A DNA stretch of 64,000 nt, taken from the NCBI GenBank assembly GCA_025655555.1, contig JAHXIQ010000001.1, positions 310,001-374,000 of the forward strand. The letters are read 5' to 3'. Of the stretch, positions 28,010 through 35,657 are shown piece after piece. The notes under the pieces are model-generated. The model worked only from the letters and a program-made list of their open reading frames with translations, made no database searches and was not told the origin of the DNA. Position 1 is the stretch's first letter. Every line of letters starts with the position of its first letter. Made by a program: the position numbers and the translations under genes. Source of the stretch: Candidatus Thiodiazotropha sp. (ex Myrtea sp. 'scaly one' KF741663) (GTDB taxonomy: Bacteria; Pseudomonadota; Gammaproteobacteria; Chromatiales; Chromatiaceae).

Positions 28010-29065
28010 ATGAAACAGACCGACGACCTACGAATCAAGGCCATAAAAGAGCTAAGCCCGCCTGCTCAGCTCCACCAGGAACTCCCTATTTCCGAAGATG
28101 CCGCAAACACGGTCTGTGACACCAGAAAGGCTATTCACCGCATCCTGCACGGCGAAGATGATCGCTTGCTGGTTATCATCGGCCCCTGCTCAGTACACGA
28201 CCCAGATGCGGCCATGGACTATGCCAGGCGTTTGCAGCCACTGCGTGAAGCGCTTAAAGGCGATTTAGAAATCGTGATGCGTGTTTACTTCGAAAAGCCC
28301 CGCACCACCGTAGGCTGGAAGGGGCTGATTAACGACCCAACTCTGGACGACAAGTTTGAAATCAACGAGGGACTCAGACTGGCACGCAAGCTATTGCTTG
28401 ATATTAATAATCTCGGGATACCTGCAGGCACAGAATACCTCGACCTGATCAGCCCGCAATATATTGCCGACCTCATCAGCTGGGGCGCCATCGGTGCACG
28501 CACCACAGAGAGTCAGGCACACAGAGAACTGGCCTCCGGACTCTCCTGTCCGGTTGGTTTCAAGAATGCCACCAATGGCAGTATGCGTGTTGCACTAGAC
28601 GCTATTCGCTCCTCTTCCCGTCCTCACCATTTTTTATCCGTCACAAAAGAGGGACGATCAGCCATCTTCTCTACCCATGGAAACCAGGACTGTCATGTCA
28701 TTCTCCGGGGCGGGAGCCGACCCAACTATGATTCAGAGAGTATCAACATTGCCGCTGAAGAGATGGAGAGTAACGGCCTCAAGCCACGTTTGATGGTCGA
28801 CTTCAGCCATGCCAACAGTCGCAAACAGCATGCTCGCCAACTGCTGGTTGGTCGTGATATAGCCAGTCAGATTGCCCGCGGAGACCAACGCATCATGGGT
28901 GCCATGATTGAGAGCTTCATCACTGCGGGACGACAAGACCGGGTTGAAGGTCAATCACTGACCTACGGCCAGAGCATTACAGATGCATGTATCAGTTGGG
29001 ATGATAGTGCACCACTATTGGAGGACTTGGCAGATGCAGTCAGGAGCCGGAGACTGGCAAGCTGA
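28010..29065 (+). CDS. 3-deoxy-7-phosphoheptulonate synthase (DAHP synthase, class I)
   Basis: Condenses phosphoenolpyruvate and erythrose-4-phosphate in the first step of the shikimate pathway. The 351 residues match the AroF/G/H type: DDLRIKAIKELSPPAQL at the N-terminus (allosteric region), IGPCSVHDPDAAMDYA, RVYFEKPRTTVGWKGL, GARTTESQAHRELASGLS, VGFKNATNG, MVDFSHANS. Which aromatic amino acid inhibits it cannot be told. It uses the Calvin-cycle intermediate erythrose-4-phosphate, but its position after cbbO2 (144-base gap) need not be functional. Confidence 0.95.
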   Translation: MKQTDDLRIKAIKELSPPAQLHQELPISEDAANTVCDTRKAIHRILHGEDDRLLVIIGPCSVHDPDAAMDYARRLQPLREALKGDLEIVMRVYFEKPRTTVGWKGLINDPTLDDKFEINEGLRLARKLLLDINNLGIPAGTEYLDLISPQYIADLISWGAIGARTTESQAHRELASGLSCPVGFKNATNGSMRVALDAIRSSSRPHHFLSVTKEGRSAIFSTHGNQDCHVILRGGSRPNYDSESINIAAEEMESNGLKPRLMVDFSHANSRKQHARQLLVGRDIASQIARGDQRIMGAMIESFITAGRQDRVEGQSLTYGQSITDACISWDDSAPLLEDLADAVRSRRLAS

Positions 29066-29236
29066 ATTGTACGTAGAAATGCTAGATTGCAGCGCAATTT
29101 TGTAGCAGCCCACAAAATGGAAGTCATCAATACGCTATCATGAGAGAAGCCCTAAATAAGGTGCGGCTTGGCAAACAAGCCAAAACAGATTTAGCCTCCC
29201 ATGAATCTGTCAGCAGAAACTACAGGATAATACTGA

Positions 29237-31327
29237 ATGTCCGACGAAGCCATTGAGTTACTGGTCATAGGCAACTCGACGCCAGAAATCGAAGCCTATC
29301 TGGATCATTTACGAAACTCTGGATTCGCAGCACATGCCACACAGATCGAGCACGATGCCGATTTGTTAGGCAAAACACTAAAAGCGCATAGAGATCTCGA
29401 CATCCTGATCTACACAGTCGAGTCTGATGAATTAGGTTCGGGACAGCTTTTTGCCGTACTGAGCGCCATCAATCCAACGCTCCCCGTTATCGCTGTAACA
29501 GAGACCATTGATGAAGTTCAACGCATCGAACTGATGCGCAATGGTGCGGCAGATCTGATTCTGCTCAATGAATACTCTCACATCACTCAGGCCATACTGC
29601 GTGAGTACAAACATCTACGCGCTGTCAGGCGACTTCAGCATGTTGAGCGTCAGTTTTTAGAGGCGGAGGAACGCTGTAATGCACTGACCGAGAACTCCCG
29701 CGATGCCATTGCCTATGTACACGAAGGCATGCATGTCACGGCAAACCGAGCCTACTTGGAGCTATTCGGCTTGGCCGGCGAAGACGAAATTGATGGTTTA
29801 CCCATCATGGATATGATCGCCCCATCGGAACATAAATCTTTCAAGAAGTTACTGCGACAACTCAGTGCAGATGCAGGACACAATGCTGAGTTGAAGACTA
29901 AATGTCTTCGCGGTGATGGCAAAGAGTTCAACGCCGAGCTCCATTTCACGCCTGCAAGTATCGAGGGAGAGCCTTGTACCCAGGTAGTAATTCATGATCA
30001 ATCCGTCTCTCGAGAAGTTGAAGAAAAACTCAGGTTACTGAGTACGCAGGATGTCCAAACCGGCCTCTACAACCGGCAATATTTCCTCAGCCTTCTGGAT
30101 GACGAAACGAGAGATCAATGCAATCGTGGCAGAAATCGACAAACCCTTTTTTACGTCACGCTGGACAACTTTAGCGAGATACGAAACAAGACCGGCATCA
30201 AGGCAAGCGATACCCTGCTACTGGAGATCGCCAGATTACTCAAAGGCGCCCTTGGCAGTGAGGATATGCTTGCCCGCTTTGGAGATCATACCTTCACATT
30301 CCTTGCACCAGGCAGCGATACAGGTACGGCAAGCAAACGCGCAAAAAAAATATGCAAGGCCGTAGCAAAGCATACCTACTCAAATGGAGATAAATCTCTA
30401 AAACCCACATGTAGTATCGGCATTGCCTTTACCTCCAACGACATCAGTAGTGGTCATGAGTTTGTTACCCTTGCTTATAATGCATGCGAGACTGCACGCA
30501 ACGAAGGCCCCAACCTATTCTCCCTGGCGACAGAGAAAACAAAAAATGAAAGTACGGAATCCGCTTCTGAAGCCGATTTAAGTCATCTGATACGTTTTGC
30601 CCTGGACAACGATCAATTTCAGCTTGTATTTCAACCCATCGTTAGCCTGCACGGAGACACCCGCGAGAACTATGCCGTCACACTGCGACTGATGGATGAA
30701 AAACAGGAGGAGATACAACCGGATCATTTCATGAACCAGGCCGCCTTGATGGGTAAAACCCAGGAGATCGATCGTTGGGTTATCCGTCGCGCCATTGCTG
30801 AATTATCCAATCAGCGGAAACAGGGTCAAAAGATCAACTTCTTTATCAATATCTCTGGCGCATCGTTGGAAGATGATTCGTTACTGCTCTATATCTGCGA
30901 CTGCTTGCGGGACTATGAGGCCAAGGGTCCATGGGTCACTTTCCAGTGCAGGGACAGCGATGCAAGAAGCCATATGCAGCACTTAGAAAAGCTCTCTGAT
31001 GGGCTGAAAAAGATCAAGTGCAAGCTCTGCATCGATCACTTCGGGTTGGCAAAAAAACCGGAAGCCATTCTCTCCGGCAATTTGCCCCTCGACTATATTC
31101 AGTTTGCCCCTTCCTTTCTGGATGGACTCTCTGAAAACCAGGACAAACAGGACACACTGAACCAATTGAATGAGCTCATCCAAGGTCAGAACATAAAGAC
31201 CATTGCTTCAGGCGTGGAAGAGGCAAGCAATCTTGCCATTCTCTGGACCATCGGGGTGAACTACATCCGGGGCTATTTCATTCAGGAACCCACCCAGACA
31301 ATCAACTACGATTTTCCAGGGGAATAG
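29237..31327 (+). CDS. FimX-like c-di-GMP receptor: REC-like, PAS, degenerate GGDEF and EAL
   Basis: A 696-residue protein with the domain order and size of Pseudomonas FimX. Residues about 1-125 resemble a receiver without the full phosphorylation site; about 148-262 are PAS; 268-430 are GGDEF-like with FGDHT (348-352) in place of GGDEF; 445-690 are EAL-like with AVT (480-482) in place of EAL and IDHFG (599-603) in place of the DDFG loop. Neither cyclase nor phosphodiesterase activity is expected; it should be a c-di-GMP sensor, as in FimX control of type IV pili. No pilus gene is adjacent. Good AGGA ribosome site before the ATG. Confidence 0.85.
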   Translation: MSDEAIELLVIGNSTPEIEAYLDHLRNSGFAAHATQIEHDADLLGKTLKAHRDLDILIYTVESDELGSGQLFAVLSAINPTLPVIAVTETIDEVQRIELMRNGAADLILLNEYSHITQAILREYKHLRAVRRLQHVERQFLEAEERCNALTENSRDAIAYVHEGMHVTANRAYLELFGLAGEDEIDGLPIMDMIAPSEHKSFKKLLRQLSADAGHNAELKTKCLRGDGKEFNAELHFTPASIEGEPCTQVVIHDQSVSREVEEKLRLLSTQDVQTGLYNRQYFLSLLDDETRDQCNRGRNRQTLFYVTLDNFSEIRNKTGIKASDTLLLEIARLLKGALGSEDMLARFGDHTFTFLAPGSDTGTASKRAKKICKAVAKHTYSNGDKSLKPTCSIGIAFTSNDISSGHEFVTLAYNACETARNEGPNLFSLATEKTKNESTESASEADLSHLIRFALDNDQFQLVFQPIVSLHGDTRENYAVTLRLMDEKQEEIQPDHFMNQAALMGKTQEIDRWVIRRAIAELSNQRKQGQKINFFINISGASLEDDSLLLYICDCLRDYEAKGPWVTFQCRDSDARSHMQHLEKLSDGLKKIKCKLCIDHFGLAKKPEAILSGNLPLDYIQFAPSFLDGLSENQDKQDTLNQLNELIQGQNIKTIASGVEEASNLAILWTIGVNYIRGYFIQEPTQTINYDFPGE

Positions 31328-31354
31328 TTCCTATAGCGCCCTTAACTTATATCC

Positions 31355-31876
31355 CTACCAGGGAACGAAATTATTCCACATGGACATAGGACGGGAAACA
31401 TCACGAATATTGTGATTCATGCCACGCATGTCGCGCTGGATATAGTGTGTAGAGACGGTCATCGCCTTCATCGACTCTTCCATGGCATCCATACTGGTCA
31501 ACATTGGCTCGAGGGTTCTCACATCCTGCGCCATGGAATCAACACTCACAGCCATAGTGCGAACATTTGCTGAGAGCTGTCCGACGCTGTCAGTCATCGT
31601 TCTAACGCTACTCGACATAAGACTCATATTTGAATCGACGCTTTTGGCAAGAAAGTGGACATCTTTGGCAAGGCTGAAGATCAGATAGAATCCGTATGCC
31701 GCCAGGAGAATAAAGGCAAACAGAGAAGGATAAACAATCAGTTCCCAGCGCCGGGCGCTGGTCTCGAACGCCATTGACAGGCGATCCATAGAATTCTGGT
31801 TGTCTTTGACGTCTATACCTTCTTTATTTTCATCAGTTGGGTCGTTTTGCTGTTTTATATTTTTTGTGTCTGTCAT
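31355..31876 (-). CDS. Membrane-anchored coiled-coil protein, paralogue 1
   Basis: A 173-residue protein: charged N-terminus, then RWELIVYPSLFAFILLAAYGFYLIFSL with one transmembrane helix (about 45-68), then a long periplasmic coiled coil of Met/Val/Ser heptads (SVDSNMSLMSSSVRTMTDSVGQL...) and a conserved end, RPMSMWNNFVPW. A second copy with the same design lies at 47723-48289. The repeated short hydrophobic spacing resembles the signalling coils of chemoreceptors but no signalling tip is present. Function unknown. It converges on the FimX-like gene with a 27-base gap. Confidence 0.75.
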   Translation of the reverse strand: MTDTKNIKQQNDPTDENKEGIDVKDNQNSMDRLSMAFETSARRWELIVYPSLFAFILLAAYGFYLIFSLAKDVHFLAKSVDSNMSLMSSSVRTMTDSVGQLSANVRTMAVSVDSMAQDVRTLEPMLTSMDAMEESMKAMTVSTHYIQRDMRGMNHNIRDVSRPMSMWNNFVPW

Positions 31877-32002
31877 GCCGATGAAGACCTGAGTGTCACC
31901 TGCCCGTTACAGGTAACTACATATTTTAGCATATTGAGAAATCACCACAATCTGCACCAGATTCATAGATAACACCCACTGATTCACTATTGGAATCAGC
32001 AT

Positions 32003-32034
32003 AAAAAAGCCAGGCTTTTTACCTGGCTTTTTTA
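32003..32034. terminator. Terminator downstream of the DUF302 gene (bidirectional shape)
   Basis: AAAAAAGCCAGG (32003-32014) pairs with CCTGGCTTTTTT (32022-32033) around a seven-base loop. It lies just past the stop of the minus-strand DUF302 gene. Confidence 0.92.
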
Positions 32035-32054
32035 TGGAATTCAAAGAGTTAAAT

Positions 32055-32633
32055 TCAGAACTCTCCGGTCGCACCCCGATTCATGATATCCAGAATGTAC
32101 TCTTTGACCTTGATCGCCTCTTCCTTAAGATCAGGTGGCAACGGCTTACCACCATAGATCATCATGTCCATATTGAGCGTCATCAACCAAAGCTTACCCT
32201 CCATATCTTCTATAAGCGTAATCCGACAAGGCAGATAGGCCGAATATGCGTCAGAGTAATCCAGCATTTGAGCTGCGGTCAGCGAGTTACAGAAAAGGTA
32301 GATTTTGACGAATCGATATGACTCGCCTTTTTTTGCCTCAATATCCAATGAGAGCGGGAGTTCACCGACATTGGACATATTGTGTTCATTGGCGACAAAC
32401 TTCATGGTCTCTTCAACCTCTTCGGGAGAAAGGTCCTCGTTCACCGGGACTTTCCAAATGCTGGCCTCAGCAGCACTCTGAGTCTCAATCAGAGATTGAG
32501 CGAATTCCGTGAACACCCGCCCCGCATCAGGATCAAAACCATCCATTGATTTATTGAATTTCACGTAGGCACCGGCAATGGCAATAACAACCAGAAATCC
32601 GATAAGCGCAAAAATATTCTTGATAAACCCCAT
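32055..32633 (-). CDS. Membrane-anchored DUF302-family protein
   Basis: About 192 residues from ATG 32633 (MGFIKNIFALIG), preceded by a GAGAGAG ribosome site; an in-frame start at 32645 is less likely. Residues 5-25 form one membrane anchor. The rest matches the DUF302 fold seen in sulfur oxidisers: YRFVKIYLFCNSLTAAQMLDYSDAYSAYLPCRITLIED, GKLWLMTLNMDMMIYG. The family has no firm function; some members accompany sulfur-oxidation genes. It is third in a minus-strand series after the Arg/Pro/Tyr-rich gene and the ParA gene, with 139 bases to ParA. Confidence 0.8.
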   Translation of the reverse strand: MGFIKNIFALIGFLVVIAIAGAYVKFNKSMDGFDPDAGRVFTEFAQSLIETQSAAEASIWKVPVNEDLSPEEVEETMKFVANEHNMSNVGELPLSLDIEAKKGESYRFVKIYLFCNSLTAAQMLDYSDAYSAYLPCRITLIEDMEGKLWLMTLNMDMMIYGGKPLPPDLKEEAIKVKEYILDIMNRGATGEF

Positions 32634-32772
32634 CTCTCTCTCCAACGAATGTAATAATGTTTATTTCTCTAGTGAGTTCGAGTGCCACCCACATACCGGC
32701 ATCCAGCTTCCCACTGCACAGGTAACAATTCAGCCAACCGTTAACGTCTTTTTTCGAATATTGTTAACCGGT

Positions 32773-33408
32773 TTATTGGCTGATGTACTCAGGATAGAGT
32801 GCAGCCGTCAACGCATAAAACTCCTTGCTGCCCTTCCCCCTGGGATCCAACTCATAGACCGCCAGACCCTCGCTGAAGGAGCGGCGAAACACCGTCCTCT
32901 GACAGAGCCGGTGCTTAATAAAGCGAATACCCGGCAGTGACACAAGTGCTGCCGCAGCCTCATCCGACTCCCGAATTGCATGATGCGTATCCGCCCGATT
33001 GATAAAGGCCAGGAGTTCCGGACGCTCCCCATCTAATGCATCATCAAGAAACTGAAGAAAGCGTTGAGTTGACCAAATATCTGCCTGAGAAGGAGGGACA
33101 GGTATCACAACCCTGTCAGCAAGCGCCAGCGCCAGTTTCATGGATTCTATATCTGATGTACCGACATCGATGAGAACCTCGTCATAGCCCTTGAGTTTCT
33201 TGCGTGACAGCGTTGAAATATCTTTGAGTGTTAGAAAGGGTTCATAGCCTTCTTCAGTTCTCACCTCTGCAACATCGCTCAATGTTGCCTGTGGATCTGC
33301 ATCGACCACCAACACCTCTGCCTCCGCCATCTCTAACCAAACGGCCAGATTGAAAGTCACCGTACTTTTGCCCGAGCCTCCTTTCAAACTACCGATAACC
33401 GTAATCAT
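32773..33408 (-). CDS. Orphan ParA/MinD-family ATPase
   Basis: A 211-residue deviant-Walker ATPase: VIGSLKGGSGKSTVTFNLAVWL with the signature lysine, VLVVDADPQATLSD, and the switch region VLIDVGTSDIE. This class positions cargo or plasmids on nucleoid or membrane. No ParB, parS, MinE or chemotaxis gene is nearby, so its cargo is unknown. The usual DNA-binding N-terminal HTH of plasmid ParA is absent, giving the small chromosomal type. It lies 68 bases downstream of the Arg/Pro/Tyr-rich exported protein gene. Confidence 0.88.
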   Translation of the reverse strand: MITVIGSLKGGSGKSTVTFNLAVWLEMAEAEVLVVDADPQATLSDVAEVRTEEGYEPFLTLKDISTLSRKKLKGYDEVLIDVGTSDIESMKLALALADRVVIPVPPSQADIWSTQRFLQFLDDALDGERPELLAFINRADTHHAIRESDEAAAALVSLPGIRFIKHRLCQRTVFRRSFSEGLAVYELDPRGKGSKEFYALTAALYPEYISQ

Positions 33409-33476
33409 ACACTCCCCTTTATATTCTTATTGACCCGACAGCCTAATATTTCGTGTTCAGCCAAAGTGTACCGGCC

Positions 33477-34673
33477 TTAGTACCCACTATGTTCCTCCAC
33501 AGATACTGGTGACGCCGACCACTGCTGAGTCACGACAGGTCCTGTATTTTTAACCAATTGATACCAAGCGCCATCACCATCACCTCGACCGTCGTACCAG
33601 TCAGTACTACGATCTGCAGATCTGACAGGCTGCCACTGAGGCCGGGCACCCAAGAACACCGGCTGATGCTGATGCCGGATTGCATAGTTCGGTACCGGAT
33701 AGGAATACCGGGAGCGCCACCCAGGATTATAGGTATGCCTCTGATTAGGCCGCATTATATTGTGCTGTGCAAATCCGTATGGCCGATATACCGGGGGGTG
33801 CATCTCTGCTCCAAAAACTGGCTGAGGCCTAAAATTCAGGGGTCTGGCAGGCATCTGAGCATATCGTGGTACTGCTGGGCGATTGTAGACACCCCTTTCC
33901 GGCCCATAAGCCGTCCAGGGTCTGTAACCGGACCAACGCCTTTGATCAGGATAATTGTAGACGAAGCGTCCACTGGGCATAGGTTTAGCGGAATAAGGGT
34001 AACGTGGTGTCCCCTCATACGCAGAAGGATACGGTAAAACTGGAGGAGGCATTAAGTGCTGTTGCCTGGGAGTCTGCACTGGAGGCATCGATCTTGCCAC
34101 TGGATTAAGGGGACGGAAAATCGCCTGCTCAGGTATTTTAACCTGTATGGGCCTATACCTCAGCTGCCCAGCAGGCTGTGACAAAGTCTCCCGATTTAGG
34201 GGACGAAACCGATACTGAGCATTCCCTGAATAACCTGCCACTTGAGGTAGGGCATGTGCAGCACCAGACATGGGACGCAGTCGCCTGTCAACATACTGGC
34301 TTGGAGGTGTCCCCATAGTAGAACGAGTAACCGGACGCATCCGGGCGACGGGATTTCCTCCCCAATAGGAAACCGACTGCGCAGGCTGTACTAGCGGTGT
34401 ATGAGTTTTTTGATTCGGCTGAGGCTGACTTGCGCTATCCCTTTCCCATGCCCGGAATCGATGTTGTGCCTGAGGGGGAGCTTGGTACCGTTGAGGGGCG
34501 ACAGGACGGAACCTACCATGAACTGCAGGCTGTTCATAATGCATCGCAGCCCCATACCGGCTTGCATAGGGGTTCATATTGGCCGATGGGTCTGCCCAAC
34601 CATTCGCTGACTGGACAACCTGTGGCAAGCCAAGGATACCGATAGCGAGCACCATCAAGGTTTTGAATCTCAT
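33477..34673 (-). CDS. Arg/Pro/Tyr-rich exported low-complexity protein
   Basis: About 398 residues from ATG 34673 (MRFKTLMVLAIGILGLPQ), preceded by GGAGA; the upstream in-frame extension to 34724 is unlikely to be translated. Signal peptide of about 23 residues, then a chain rich in Pro, Arg, Tyr and Gln with little predicted structure and recurring short units: RFRPVAP, YRFRPLNRE, RYRPIQV, IFRPLNP, NFRPQPV. Such repeats suggest a surface, matrix or granule-coating protein. Sulfur-globule proteins of sulfur oxidisers are also exported and low-complexity, but similarity to them is not evident. Probably related to the neighbour at 34894. Confidence 0.7.
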   Translation of the reverse strand: MRFKTLMVLAIGILGLPQVVQSANGWADPSANMNPYASRYGAAMHYEQPAVHGRFRPVAPQRYQAPPQAQHRFRAWERDSASQPQPNQKTHTPLVQPAQSVSYWGGNPVARMRPVTRSTMGTPPSQYVDRRLRPMSGAAHALPQVAGYSGNAQYRFRPLNRETLSQPAGQLRYRPIQVKIPEQAIFRPLNPVARSMPPVQTPRQQHLMPPPVLPYPSAYEGTPRYPYSAKPMPSGRFVYNYPDQRRWSGYRPWTAYGPERGVYNRPAVPRYAQMPARPLNFRPQPVFGAEMHPPVYRPYGFAQHNIMRPNQRHTYNPGWRSRYSYPVPNYAIRHQHQPVFLGARPQWQPVRSADRSTDWYDGRGDGDGAWYQLVKNTGPVVTQQWSASPVSVEEHSGY

Positions 34674-34893
34674 CAGAATCTCCGAAGACCTCTTTATCAG
34701 GACTATTTTTCCGGCAGCAGCCATGCTGCCTGGGTAGCCTTTAGTTTGTTAATCACAGTTTAACGGCAAAACCACTTCTACAAAACCTTGCGGCCCCATG
34801 TTTCTCATACGAAACAGCTCCTACTCAACGACAAGCTGGCAACATCCCTTTAGTTAAAAGTATTTTAATGAGGATAAACATGATGTTCATGGA

Positions 34894-35511
34894 TTACTCA
34901 CTTCGAAAAACAGGCGCCCGGGAGCCTTGTGGATATGCATATCTGTTTACAGCTCCCCCGGAGGGCGTCTTATCAAGACGCTTATCCGGGCGAAATTTGG
35001 GTTTTGGCGGCAGATTTTCCATTTGATACCCACCATTACCCCACCCACTGATTGTCGGTTGCCGCGTACTCGTGTTGGTGTTTTTCCGGTATTGGCCTTT
35101 ATTGTGATCCTTCACTCTCTGCTGTTCATTGGGGTCGATTGGACGAAATCGAAACCCCTCCCGATGGGGAGTAATAGTATGCCGCTCTTCTATCCTCCTA
35201 TAAGTGCCTGGTGGCAATCCGAGCGGCTCATCAACATAGTCTGAGCGCGAAGGATAGGTTGGGGTGTCCAAGCGTTGATCTCTAAGCACTGGCGGTTGCG
35301 TTGGAACAGATGCCTCAGTCCCCAGGGGACGCCATCGATACTGCAGAGCATCTTCCATCAACCCATATGAACGCACATCACCGGCTTGGCGGCCGGGATA
35401 GTGAAAATCGCCGTAGGGTTGTTGTGCCGGACACATGCCGGGAACTCCCAGTAAAGCAATCAACAGGGGCCGGCGTAAAGCAGCATGCAGGGGCAAGTAC
35501 AGCACTCCCAA
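34894..35511 (-). CDS. Second Arg/Pro/Tyr-rich exported protein
   Basis: Up to 205 residues opening with TTG at 35511 (a GTG at 35505 is also in frame); residues 10-29 (LRRPLLIALLGVPGMCPAQ) look like a signal peptide. The mature chain contains QYRWRPLG, FRFRPIDPNEQQR, KFRPDKR, units akin to those in the gene at 33477, so the two probably derive from one family. The C-terminus is basic. The non-ATG start lowers confidence in the exact N-terminus, not in the gene. It lies 220 bases upstream of the larger protein on the same strand. Confidence 0.6.
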   Translation of the reverse strand: MGVLYLPLHAALRRPLLIALLGVPGMCPAQQPYGDFHYPGRQAGDVRSYGLMEDALQYRWRPLGTEASVPTQPPVLRDQRLDTPTYPSRSDYVDEPLGLPPGTYRRIEERHTITPHREGFRFRPIDPNEQQRVKDHNKGQYRKNTNTSTRQPTISGWGNGGYQMENLPPKPKFRPDKRLDKTPSGGAVNRYAYPQGSRAPVFRSE

Positions 35512-35657
35512 GTGTCACGTTAAGCTAACTATAGATCAAATAGGATCATCGGCAGCAAAGTCTTTTTCTGCCAGACATTTGAAATCAAGGTCAGAAGGAT
35601 CCGAGGAAAACACTGACTCCGAATACATCAGACACAGGTACATGCTTATCAAACTGT

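Noticed and set aside
33477-35511. Sulfur globule protein genes
   Set aside because: Export and low complexity fit, but the Gly/Asn/Tyr-rich repeats of known globule proteins are not seen, so the name was not applied.
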